From contig NC_014387.1 of assembly GCF_000145035.1 (NCBI RefSeq), positions 3,190,147 through 3,240,986 on the forward strand: DNA of 50,840 nucleotides, given 5' to 3'. The translations under genes were made by a program, and so were the position numbers. The notes under the pieces are model-generated. The model did not search any database. It was not told where the DNA came from and saw only the letters and a list, made by a program, of their open reading frames with translations. This document shows, in pieces, positions 44,607 to 50,840 of the stretch (its first letter is position 1; each line of letters starts with the position of its first letter). The DNA is from Butyrivibrio proteoclasticus B316. GTDB lineage: Bacteria > Bacillota > Clostridia > Lachnospirales > Lachnospiraceae.

Positions 44607-46086
44607 TTATTCTTTCCTCAAATTCCTTTTTGCCAACCATTCTCTGAATTGCGAATTTACCATTAGTAACTGCTACAGGGAGTCCGCCCGGCTGGCTGCT
44701 CCACTGGCCTGCAAAACATAGGTTTCTGATACCCTTTATGTCTCCCCTCACTCTGATAGTCTTGTTGCCTGGTGTAGTTACAAAACTCATATAGCTGCCG
44801 TGGTATGCGTTGCAATATCTCTCATAGGTAAGAGGTGTCCAGGCATCCAGGTACTCAAGTGTACCCTTAGTCTCAGGGAATGCAGCCTCTATCCTCGTTC
44901 TGACCGCCTCTACCAGTTTCTCTTTTGCTCTGTTGTATTCATCCCTTGAAAGAGACTTCCACCACTCATAATCCGAATCACTCTGGATTATGTTGGTCTG
45001 CATCACCTGTCTGTCTCCATTAACAAAGGTCTCATCATAACCGTAAACCTTAACATACATTCTGTCAAAAGTACCTGCACCAACCTTAAGAGGCTCAATG
45101 TCAATAAATACTGTCTCTCCGGGATTAAATTTTTTATCTGCGGCAAAAGCAACCTGAAAACCACTTGTAGCAGGATATTCCTTTGGAGACTCATATGCTT
45201 TTTTATAGATTTTTGGCATATACTTCTCATCAAGAAGTTTTTTGAACAGAACTGCAGTATCTGCGGTACAGATGAACTCATCACCTGTGACTGTTGCACC
45301 ACACTCAAGTAGCATAGAAACAACCTTTTTCTTTTCTATATTAAGCTTCTCTACCGGCTTGTTGTAGTAAATCCTGCCTCCAAGGTCCTTGAAGCGCTTC
45401 TCCATTCTAAGAGACATTTCCAGTGAACCTCCAATAGGAATACCACCGTTACCGTCCGCTATAGTAGCGTAAGAAACAAGAAGTGAATATGCTGTGTAGT
45501 CCCCAGGCAGGTAATCACAGAGCATCTTTCTGATAAGTGGTGACTTGAATCTCTTACTGTATTCCGCCAGTGAGATATCCCCAAGTTCCTTCATAACCTG
45601 CACAAACTGCCCCATCTCCCTGCCGTAGTTAATGTAGTCCATAAAACCGAACATATCCAGAGGCTTGGCTGCTGGCATAACGCATTTCTTGGAGTATTCA
45701 ACATAATCAATGAATTTGTCTATCTCTTCCTTATCCTCAGGAGAAAGCTCCAAAAGTTCCCTTCTGGTCCTGTCAAGATCAGCCCAGAGAGTTACTCTCT
45801 TGCCACCGTGACATGAGGTGAAAAAAGAATCAAGAGGCGCATATTCTGTGTCATCCATAAGAGCTCCAACCTCTTTCCAGACATCATAGAGTTCGGTTCC
45901 CTTCTTGGTACCAGTAAGCCAATGTATGCAATTGTCAATAACAAATCCCTTTCTCTTCCAGCCCATACACTCGCCACCCGGAACAGCGTTCTTCTCATAA
46001 ATCTCAACATCCATTCCACAAAGTCTCGCATAGATACCTGCTGAAAGCCCTGCTATTCCACCACCTATAATCACTACTTTTTTCAT
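44521..46086 (-). CDS. Phytoene-desaturase-like FAD-dependent oxidoreductase
   Basis: 521 residues. The FAD loop VVIIGGGIAGLSAGIYARLCG is at the N-terminus, EKNAVPGGECMGW follows, and the CrtI-like C-terminal motif FAGQWSSQPGGLPVAVTNGK is near residue 480. Members are carotenoid desaturases and related NAD(P)/FAD proteins; no carotenoid genes are near, so the substrate is unknown. The final 30 or so residues (from about EERINDQ) run into the TetR gene and look unlike the family end, suggesting that the original stop codon was lost. Confidence 0.85.
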   Translation of the reverse strand: MKKVVIIGGGIAGLSAGIYARLCGMDVEIYEKNAVPGGECMGWKRKGFVIDNCIHWLTGTKKGTELYDVWKEVGALMDDTEYAPLDSFFTSCHGGKRVTLWADLDRTRRELLELSPEDKEEIDKFIDYVEYSKKCVMPAAKPLDMFGFMDYINYGREMGQFVQVMKELGDISLAEYSKRFKSPLIRKMLCDYLPGDYTAYSLLVSYATIADGNGGIPIGGSLEMSLRMEKRFKDLGGRIYYNKPVEKLNIEKKKVVSMLLECGATVTGDEFICTADTAVLFKKLLDEKYMPKIYKKAYESPKEYPATSGFQVAFAADKKFNPGETVFIDIEPLKVGAGTFDRMYVKVYGYDETFVNGDRQVMQTNIIQSDSDYEWWKSLSRDEYNRAKEKLVEAVRTRIEAAFPETKGTLEYLDAWTPLTYERYCNAYHGSYMSFVTTPGNKTIRVRGDIKGIRNLCFAGQWSSQPGGLPVAVTNGKFAIQRMVGKKEFEERINDQRRAEGREKESNTYDSTAAVCRKRVS

Positions 46087-46111
46087 ATCTTTATCCCCGT
46101 TTCATTATAAT

Positions 46112-46170
46112 ATTGAATTTCAATTCATTGAATATATATTCAATATACTTATTATCATTATATTTGTCAA
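46112..46170 (-). promoter_or_regulatory. Promoter and tandem TetR-type operators
   Basis: TTGACA (46165-46170), 17 bases, TATATT (46142-46147). Two palindromes follow: ATTGAATATATATTCAAT (46127-46144), overlapping the -10, and ATTGAATTTCAAT (46112-46124). Both have ATTGAA/TTCAAT half-sites. Confidence 0.75.
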
Positions 46171-46185
46171 CACATTAATGAAAAA

Positions 46186-46280
46186 AAGCTATTCTGAAGT
46201 ATTACGCCTCAGAATAGCTTTTCTTATTTACTTTTTTATTATGCAAAAAACTGAAAACCAGGTTTTTAAGCCTGGTTTTC
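46186..46280. terminator. Two tandem terminators after yccF
   Basis: GAAAACCAGG/CCTGGTTTTC (46253-46280) is followed on the minus strand by AGTTTTTT. AAGCTATTCTGA/TCAGAATAGCTT (46186-46220) is followed by seven T on the minus strand. Confidence 0.85.
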
Positions 46281-46287
46281 ATCGTCT

Positions 46288-46662
46288 TTATAGATAATGT
46301 TCTCTTACAACTCTGGCGCCAAAAGGCATCAACGCAACTTTAGCAATCTTGAAAAACTGCTTTCCAAATGGAATTCCCACAATTGTGATGCAGAAAAGGC
46401 ATCCGATAATAGCATTTCCTAATGCCAGCTCCCATCCGGAAAAGATGAGCCACAAGATATTTAACAGAAAAGATCCTGTTCCACCGTCATTAACAATTTC
46501 TTTCCCAAATGGATTAAGCGAAATAGATGATAGCTTAAAGCACTGGATTCCTACGGGAATTCCCACTACAGTAATGCACCAGACAATTCCCATGAACCAC
46601 CATCCGATTGCACTTAACAAGCCGCCTAATAAAATCCATATAATATTTCCCAACAGTCTCAT
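46288..46662 (-). CDS. YccF domain membrane protein
   Basis: 124 residues, with two copies of the YccF repeat: NIIWILLGGLLSAIGWWFMG / GIPVGIQCFKLSSISLNPFG and NILWLIFSGWELALG / GIPFGKQFFKIAKVALMPFG. The internal repeat and four hydrophobic segments are typical. The function is unknown. It is followed by tandem terminators and appears monocistronic. Confidence 0.92.
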   Translation of the reverse strand: MRLLGNIIWILLGGLLSAIGWWFMGIVWCITVVGIPVGIQCFKLSSISLNPFGKEIVNDGGTGSFLLNILWLIFSGWELALGNAIIGCLFCITIVGIPFGKQFFKIAKVALMPFGARVVREHYL

Positions 46663-46758
46663 AAGTCATTCCCTCCATAAGATTTTCATATAATAAACGA
46701 ATTGCTTCATGATTTACATCATTTTCGCAATATTATAAATATTATAATCCAAATTCGT

Positions 46759-47088
46759 CTATTTTCTTATGAAATTTGTATCCTTCTCAGGCATGCCATC
46801 ATCAGGTTTAAATCTTTCTACAGTCATATGAAGATTATACTTTTCGCGAAGCTCCATGATCGTATTCATCATAGGTGAAGCATGGTGAACATCAATGGAT
46901 TTCTGATCCTCCCAACTGTCTATCAAAAGAATTGTTTCCGGATCATCCAAGGACTGGAAATACTCATATCTTAGATTTCCTGCTTCATTCCGGATCTTAT
47001 CAACTGTTCCACTGCTGATCATCTCCTCAGCAAATCTTTTTGCTGCGCCATTTGTTCCCTTGTAACGCAAATTAACTACAATGCTCAT
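46759..47088 (-). CDS. Antibiotic biosynthesis monooxygenase (ABM) fold protein
   Basis: 109 residues from ATG 47088, after GGAGG. The ABM pattern is present: NLRYKGTNGAAKRFAEEM, YEYFQSLDDPETILLIDSWED near residue 50, and HHASPMMNTIMELREKY. Members include YgiN-type quinol monooxygenases and ligand-binding homologues. Its start overlaps the YgjV gene by 17 bases, so the two are translated together. Confidence 0.85.
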   Translation of the reverse strand: MSIVVNLRYKGTNGAAKRFAEEMISSGTVDKIRNEAGNLRYEYFQSLDDPETILLIDSWEDQKSIDVHHASPMMNTIMELREKYNLHMTVERFKPDDGMPEKDTNFIRK

Positions 47089-47614
47089 CGTAACCTCCAA
47101 ATGCTTTTTTATCCACCTTTTTCTTTTCTTTGATCATCCCCACGAGTGTTATGCTATTTGTCACAACAGTAGCAGCATCAAAGATTGCTCCGGTATAGGA
47201 CTTCAAAATAAAATGATAAAACATCCATGGCACAAAAGACAGTGTTACAAGAAGTTTGAACTTAACAGGATCCTTGATATCCATGAAGATAATATATACA
47301 GTACATACTGCAGCGGGTATTATCCCAAGAAAGCCCTGATCATTTAAAGCAATAGTCATAGCTATAGATGCAGCGATAAGAACGATCTTCCATACGAGGT
47401 TTAGCTTTTCTTTATAGCAGAGATAGTTTCTAAAGCATGACAATACATTACTTACTGCACCTGTCACACCTCCGAGAAGGAGCATGCTGACCGCTTGCAT
47501 CAAGAGCTGGATTATCTGAACAACAAGTATCTTATTTTTTTTCTTTATAGCCCCTGATCCAACCTGAACCATAGCAGCAACAAAGTCAATTATGTTTGCA
47601 ATAATAACACTCAT
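47072..47614 (-). CDS. YgjV-family membrane protein
   Basis: 180 residues, about six transmembrane helices, with the family features FRNYLCYKEKLN and VPWMFYHFILKSYTGAIFDAAT near the middle and end. YgjV is a small inner-membrane family of unknown function. It shares its end with the ABM-fold gene start. Confidence 0.85.
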   Translation of the reverse strand: MSVIIANIIDFVAAMVQVGSGAIKKKNKILVVQIIQLLMQAVSMLLLGGVTGAVSNVLSCFRNYLCYKEKLNLVWKIVLIAASIAMTIALNDQGFLGIIPAAVCTVYIIFMDIKDPVKFKLLVTLSFVPWMFYHFILKSYTGAIFDAATVVTNSITLVGMIKEKKKVDKKAFGGYDEHCS

Positions 47615-47690
47615 CTTTATTCTTTCTTAACCTTTTTTTCAAAACAAACAGATAAAACACATTACAATATGAGTAACTGTGAAGCATGCG

Positions 47691-48359
47691 TCACAAAATC
47701 CAGGCAATACCCTTAGCAAGCCTTATATCTGCATCCCTGAAGTGGTTGCCCGGATTCATCTCAAAGACAGTATCTATCCCCTCATCTTTGTAATGACCAT
47801 AAATCTCATTAGTTCTATCTTCCACTGTGCCAAGCAGCGCATTTCTGGTATGTGCCTCTTTATCTCCCAGAGAAAAATAGACCTTGTCAGGCTTTCTGCA
47901 AAACTCATTCTTCCTGGTATATTCTATAAAATCAGGGAACCACATGGAACCTGACGCACTTACAGCCCTTGAAAAAATATCCGTTTTGTACAGGCTATAG
48001 ATAGCAAATAATCCCGCCAGAGAATAACCGGCTATGACCATATATTCCGGTTCGGCACCAAGTTCTTTCTTAATTGCAGGAATTATGCTATCAGTCAGTT
48101 TTGTAAGATATTTATCTGCGCCGCCTGTACATGGACTTACATTTTTATTTAAAGGCGGGCATTCCCATGGCGACATCTCATCGTCCCAGTTTACATCACT
48201 TATGACAGCAAGGTTTACCTTTTTATCTGTCATCGAGCAAAGAGCGCTGTAAACACTGCTACCATCCCCCTGAAATGTGTTAGTGATCACCAGTGGAGCA
48301 GAAGCGCTCCCTTCGCCGTAAATATAAATGTGTTTTTCTTCAACTATAATTTCTTTCAT
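47691..48359 (-). CDS. Alpha/beta-hydrolase esterase
   Basis: About 222 residues. The nucleophile elbow is AGYSLAGLFAIYSLY near residue 120, an acidic residue lies in the GDKEAHTRN loop and the final His in MNPGNHFRDAD. It matches the IroE/Fes-like esterase group, which often hydrolyses siderophore or feruloyl esters; no signal peptide is present. ATG 48359 is used because a start at 48395 falls inside the loop of the preceding terminator. No ribosome site is seen; a TATAAT ten bases upstream allows a leaderless message. Confidence 0.75.
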   Translation of the reverse strand: MKEIIVEEKHIYIYGEGSASAPLVITNTFQGDGSSVYSALCSMTDKKVNLAVISDVNWDDEMSPWECPPLNKNVSPCTGGADKYLTKLTDSIIPAIKKELGAEPEYMVIAGYSLAGLFAIYSLYKTDIFSRAVSASGSMWFPDFIEYTRKNEFCRKPDKVYFSLGDKEAHTRNALLGTVEDRTNEIYGHYKDEGIDTVFEMNPGNHFRDADIRLAKGIAWIL

Positions 48360-48373
48360 CTTTTTATTATATG

Positions 48374-48411
48374 AAAAAAAGAACTCTGACGCCATATGAG
48401 TCGTCAGAGTT
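48374..48411 (-). terminator. Terminator directly before the esterase gene
   Basis: AACTCTGACG (48382-48391, plus reading) pairs with CGTCAGAGTT (48402-48411); seven T follow on the minus strand. It ends the flavodoxin/44-codon transcript. Confidence 0.9.
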
Positions 48412-48509
48412 TATCTTTGATAAATTCCCAAATATACTACCGCACTAATCCTGATATATATCCCAGAGGCTTCCGCCTCCAAGCCAGCATTCATTTATTT
48501 ATTTCGTAC

Positions 48510-48644
48510 TCAAGCCGCAGACGCTTCTTTTGTTTCAAGCGCTTTTTCTGTCACCTTTCCGTTATATACTTCATGATCCAGAAGTCCTTCTGTCTCAGCC
48601 GTAAGTACTGTTGCTGTTGCGGCTCCAACTACATTGATTTCCAT
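48510..48644 (-). CDS. 44-residue small protein after the flavodoxin gene
   Basis: ATG 48644 stands nine bases after GGAGG and opens 44 codons to TGA 48510. The peptide starts MEINVVGAATATVLTAETEG and ends in a charged LETKEASAA tail. It has no Cys and no clear transmembrane helix; the Ala/Thr/Val-rich front could be a hydrophobic or amyloid-like segment, and the second part resembles a short helix. It begins 51 bases after the flavodoxin stop and the strong terminator lies 99 bases beyond it, so the two genes form an operon. I do not recognise the family. Confidence 0.6.
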   Translation of the reverse strand: MEINVVGAATATVLTAETEGLLDHEVYNGKVTEKALETKEASAA

Positions 48645-48695
48645 GATGATCCACCTCCGTTTTGTTTCCTCCTCGTGTAATATGTGTTGGCACGA

Positions 48696-49094
48696 TTACT
48701 CCATCATCTTTTTCCCAAATTCTTTTGCCGCTTCAAGTTTCCCATCTATATTCAGCATATGCGCATAAAAATAGTCTTCACAGACAGTAATCCCTTTACC
48801 CTTAAGCATCTTCTTGAGCGCCAGGACTGTTCTTCTTGACCAATTTGAAGTTGTAAAAAGAACTACCTTTGAAACCATCTTAGGATCAAGTTCTTCCGCA
48901 TATTCTTTCAGCTCAGGAGCCATGATATTTGCATATGGAGCCCCACCAAGAAAAAGAATGTCTACTTTGTCTTGGAGTCTTGGTTCATCAGCTATGCTGA
49001 CTGCTTTTACACCAATCCCATCAGCTATCGCCTCTGCAATTCTCCTTGTATTCCCAAATTTAGTTTTAGAACAGTATCTTACTGCAATATTCAT
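48696..49094 (-). CDS. Flavodoxin
   Basis: About 132 residues, of flavodoxin fold. The FMN phosphate loop reads YCSKTKFGNTRRIAEAI, with SKTKFGNT in place of the usual T/SxTGxT. Subsequent parts LFLGGAPYAN and LFTTSNWSRRTVLALK match the FMN-binding loops. It should carry electrons with FMN. ATG 49094 follows AAGAGG, and a promoter TTGAAA-16-TACAAT lies at 49136-49163. Confidence 0.82.
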   Translation of the reverse strand: MNIAVRYCSKTKFGNTRRIAEAIADGIGVKAVSIADEPRLQDKVDILFLGGAPYANIMAPELKEYAEELDPKMVSKVVLFTTSNWSRRTVLALKKMLKGKGITVCEDYFYAHMLNIDGKLEAAKEFGKKMME

Positions 49095-49373
49095 AACAAA
49101 AAACCTCTTAGAAATTATATGTTTTGTGCAATATGATTGTATCACACATGCTATTAATTTCAAGAGGTCTTTATCTATGCTAAATCCCAATAAAAAACCG
49201 GGTTGTTGTAGGGAGGAAGGCTACGAACATTTTGGCGTAGCCTTTATGTGTTATGAAAAAGTGTGTGGGGATCAAGAAGTGTTTTGTTATTCTTGATGTA
49301 TTCATGATATGATCCCAACCTTAAAGCAGCCTTAATTTTTTATGAAGAAACTGTGTAATCAAAATACTTGGCA
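49095..49373. other. Spacer with flavodoxin promoter and hairpins
   Basis: The flavodoxin promoter is TTGAAA (49158-49163) and TACAAT (49136-49141). A GGCTACG/CGTAGCC hairpin lies at 49219-49242, and ATCAAGAA/TTCTTGAT with an outer GGGATCA/TGATCCC pairing lies at about 49266-49318. No credible gene is seen on the minus strand. Confidence 0.5.
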
Positions 49374-49679
49374 CTAATCAGTTTCTTCCGCCCCCAGCCC
49401 GTAATAAAGCATCTGATTATACCTGGCATTGGCCTCTTCAGCAGCCTTCTTGTTATGCCAATTGTCTATATCGCTGCATATTGCCAGCATTTCATCCACG
49501 ATCAGCTCAGCAGTTCTGGGCTTTACATTGTAGAGATAGGCCAACATCCTGTCCATTGCCTTCGGGCTTCCAAGCTGTTTGGCAATTTGTTCGCCAAGCT
49601 CTCTGGGAAATCCCAGTTGCTTTACTGCAGATACCAGCTCATCGCGCTTCCTGGACCATTCCATCTGATTCTCTGTCAT
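49374..49679 (-). CDS. Conserved small protein of unknown function
   Basis: 101 residues, mostly helical by composition (ENQMEWSRKRDELVSAVKQLG, ELGEQIAKQLGSPKAMDRML), ending in an aromatic/acidic tail. No motif is recognised. Its ATG overlaps the stop of the preceding gene (ATGA), so it is coupled to the CDGC protein. Confidence 0.7.
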   Translation of the reverse strand: MTENQMEWSRKRDELVSAVKQLGFPRELGEQIAKQLGSPKAMDRMLAYLYNVKPRTAELIVDEMLAICSDIDNWHNKKAAEEANARYNQMLYYGLGAEETD

Positions 49680-49909
49680 AGTTTGTACCCACAATCTGCC
49701 TTCTCTGGTCCATCAACACCTGATTCATAGTGCGCTCTAAATTCCATATTTATCTCGCGGATCTCTTTTTTACCATCAATATAGTCCTGGTACATATCTG
49801 CCAGTCCGGACATACATCCGTCGCATGAGCCACTGATATTCCCTATGGACTCTGCCACTATCTGCTCTCTCTGCTCCCTTGTTGTATCTTTGATCAAAAT
49901 TGATTTCAT
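49676..49909 (-). CDS. Small CxxC protein of unknown function
   Basis: 77 residues: a helical start (DTTREQREQIVAESIGNISG), a CDGC motif near residue 30, MYQDYIDGKKEIREINMEF, and a C-terminal CGY. This short protein recurs in gut clostridia, but its role is not known; the CDGC and last Cys suggest metal or thiol chemistry. Its start overlaps the ProX gene stop by four bases. Confidence 0.75.
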   Translation of the reverse strand: MKSILIKDTTREQREQIVAESIGNISGSCDGCMSGLADMYQDYIDGKKEIREINMEFRAHYESGVDGPEKADCGYKL

Positions 49910-50457
49910 TCTCTATCCTCTCCTACAAGGTGTACTGTCTGCGGTTCATGTCCTACTTCCGGTAGAAACTTCTCAAAAATATCAGTTGTCCTGATCTTCA
50001 GGCTCGATGTACATACACATGGATGGCAGCCAAAAAACTCAGATGTCTTAAGATCCTCATCCACAAGAAGCTGCACTTCATGGTTTTTGTCATTCATTAG
50101 TCCCATTACACTTACCGCCCCAGGCTCAATATCCAGATATTTCAGCATATCTTCTGCTTCAGCAAAAGAAAGCCTGGCTGAATTTATCTGACTTGAAAGT
50201 TCTTTTGTTTTGAACTTCTTATCCCCTGGCATGAGCAATAGATAAAACCTGGTCTTCTGTCTGTTACAAAGAAAAAGATTCTTGCACATCAGTGTTCCCA
50301 GCACTTTATCCACCTCTTCACAGGCCTCCATAGTATTTGCCGGCTCATGATCAACTCGTTTGTACTCTATCCCAAGTCTATCCAAATAGTCGTATACCCT
50401 GACTTCTCTATCCAAACGGCCTTCACAGGTCTCTGGCCTTCCATCAAACAATTCCAT
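49906..50457 (-). CDS. ProX/YbaK-type Ala-tRNA(Pro) or Cys-tRNA(Pro) editing protein
   Basis: 183 residues of the YbaK/ProX editing fold, with KNLFLCNRQKTRFYLLLMPGDKKFKTKEL (in parts: CKNLFLCNR, LLLMPGDKKF) near residue 60-80, the ARLSFA loop and HPCVCTSSLKI near the end. Free-standing members deacylate mischarged tRNA(Pro) (PrdX/ProXp-ala type). GGAG precedes the ATG. It is the first gene of a three-gene overlap chain. Confidence 0.9.
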   Translation of the reverse strand: MELFDGRPETCEGRLDREVRVYDYLDRLGIEYKRVDHEPANTMEACEEVDKVLGTLMCKNLFLCNRQKTRFYLLLMPGDKKFKTKELSSQINSARLSFAEAEDMLKYLDIEPGAVSVMGLMNDKNHEVQLLVDEDLKTSEFFGCHPCVCTSSLKIRTTDIFEKFLPEVGHEPQTVHLVGEDRE

Positions 50458-50539
50458 TACTTACTCACTCCATTCATATCTCATTATATGCAAAAAAGCT
50501 CTGCCGCGCTATATGACTTCATCCGCTTCTGAATATACC

Positions 50540-50584
50540 TTAAGATGCACTCACTCCTTCGCTAATAGCTTTAATCCACTTCAT
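50540..50584 (-). CDS. 14-codon small ORF with strong ribosome site
   Basis: ATG 50584 is preceded by GGAGG at seven-base spacing. The product is MKWIKAISEGVSAS. It lies after a structured leader and 82 bases before the ProX gene. It could be a leader peptide or a signal peptide; there is no homologue that I know. Confidence 0.4.
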   Translation of the reverse strand: MKWIKAISEGVSAS

Positions 50585-50807
50585 TTGAAATCCTCCAAAT
50601 AATAAAATACGCCATTCCCCTACCTGCTAAGACCTAATGGTAAAAGAATGACGTTAATCCCACTACTCGGTAGCAATGGGCGCCTTTTTAAATTCAACTG
50701 TTCTGATGTTACTTAAGAATTTCGGTTATGTCAATCACAAAACAAACTGCACAAAAGCTCCTTCCAGGGCACTGAACCACACTCTCAATTACAAATACCA
50801 TCATTAT
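50585..50807 (-). promoter_or_regulatory. Promoter and structured leader upstream of the ProX gene
   Basis: TTGACA (50729-50734), 17 bases, TAACAT (50706-50711). The transcript then has a bulged hairpin (50659-50680, CCCA/TGGG with CTAC/GTAG) and a 15-bp stem (50610-50624 with 50639-50653, four G-U pairs only possible in the minus-strand RNA), followed by TATTTTATTATTT. It has the form of a regulated leader or small RNA; no known class is matched. Confidence 0.5.
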
Positions 50808-50840
50808 TTACTTGTAGTACGCAGAGACTTCAAAAAAACT
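50808..50840 (-). CDS. Possible C-terminal tail of a gene beyond the window
   Basis: The minus strand reads SFFEVSAYYK then TAA in one open frame from the window edge. Only ten codons are visible, so this is a weak call. Confidence 0.2.
   Translation of the reverse strand, partial: SFFEVSAYYK

Noticed and set aside
44521..46086. Carotenoid biosynthesis cluster
   Set aside because: Only one CrtI-like oxidoreductase is present; no phytoene synthase, GGPP synthase or cyclase gene is near.
49177..49296. Plus-strand 39-codon Cys-rich ORF with an AGAGG-like ribosome site
   Set aside because: Its ribosome site falls on the flavodoxin -35 box region and its body on strong inverted repeats; no plus-strand promoter is seen.
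50600..50690. T-box leader before the ProX gene
   Set aside because: The conserved T-box sequence (TGGNACCGCG type) and the specifier-loop layout are missing.
50709..50804. Minus-strand 31-codon ORF with three cysteines
   Set aside because: There is no ribosome site, and its last codons contain the TTGACA-17-TAACAT promoter.

Overview
The window looks like chromosome of a low-GC anaerobic Firmicute of the Lachnospiraceae type, possibly close to Butyrivibrio. This is inferred from the codon and base bias, the gene order around dnaK and yqgF, a PPi-type phosphofructokinase, FeoAB with a small Cys-rich companion, a radical SAM enzyme, a dockerin/cohesin protein pair and several short lineage-type proteins. 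Nearly every gene is on the minus strand. The only plus-strand genes are an HPr-like gene (6730-6960) and a three-gene iron-sulfur operon (41764-42971). No rRNA, tRNA, CRISPR array, insertion sequence or prophage was seen.

Region 1 (1-16.5 kb) is conserved housekeeping. Read in the minus direction it begins with a CIRCE-controlled heat-shock operon hrcA-grpE-dnaK-dnaJ, followed by prmA, rsmE, a cysteine desulfurase and thiI. After a convergent HPr-like gene come mtaB, ireB, yqgF/ruvX, a DUF1292 gene, RNase J, a short MltG-like membrane protein, trmR and a U32-family protein (trhP type) cut by the window edge. Much of this set modifies tRNA or rRNA: s4U8 (ThiI with its sulfur donor), ms2t6A37 (MtaB), mo5U34 (TrhP/TrmR), m3U1498 (RsmE). 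TcdA at 36 kb adds ct6A37.

Region 2 (16.6-25.3 kb) holds a very large secreted subtilisin-like protease that carries an internal type I dockerin. Its stop codon overlaps the start of a secreted cohesin-like plus Fn3 protein, which suggests a self-contained protease/adaptor pair. Next come a histone-H1-like Lys/Ala-rich DUF6465 protein, a PLP aminotransferase, a 64-residue peptide with a RiPP-like leader, a PilZ protein and a ribbon-helix-helix regulator with a probable self-operator.

Region 3 (25.3-41.7 kb) contains feoA-feoB plus a 47-residue FeoB-associated Cys-rich protein behind two promoters dense in inverted repeats. It continues with thioredoxin, a radical SAM protein, nagA, a nitroreductase/DUF2156 pair, two lipoproteins, tcdA, a YitT protein, two paralogous small lipoproteins that bracket an epimerase and a PPi-dependent phosphofructokinase, and a HAD phosphatase. 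The radical SAM and nitroreductase genes share an almost identical promoter with a palindromic operator at the -35 box.

Region 4 (41.3-50.8 kb) is accessory. It has an HxlR regulator divergent from a ferredoxin/NapH-like/C_GCAxxG operon, a thioesterase, and a phytoene-desaturase-like oxidoreductase in an operon with its TetR regulator, under tandem operators. It also has YccF, YgjV and antibiotic-monooxygenase-fold proteins, an esterase, a flavodoxin followed by an unlisted-size 44-codon gene, two small conserved proteins and a ProX-type tRNA editing protein. Upstream of the last lies a promoter with a structured leader and a 14-codon ORF.
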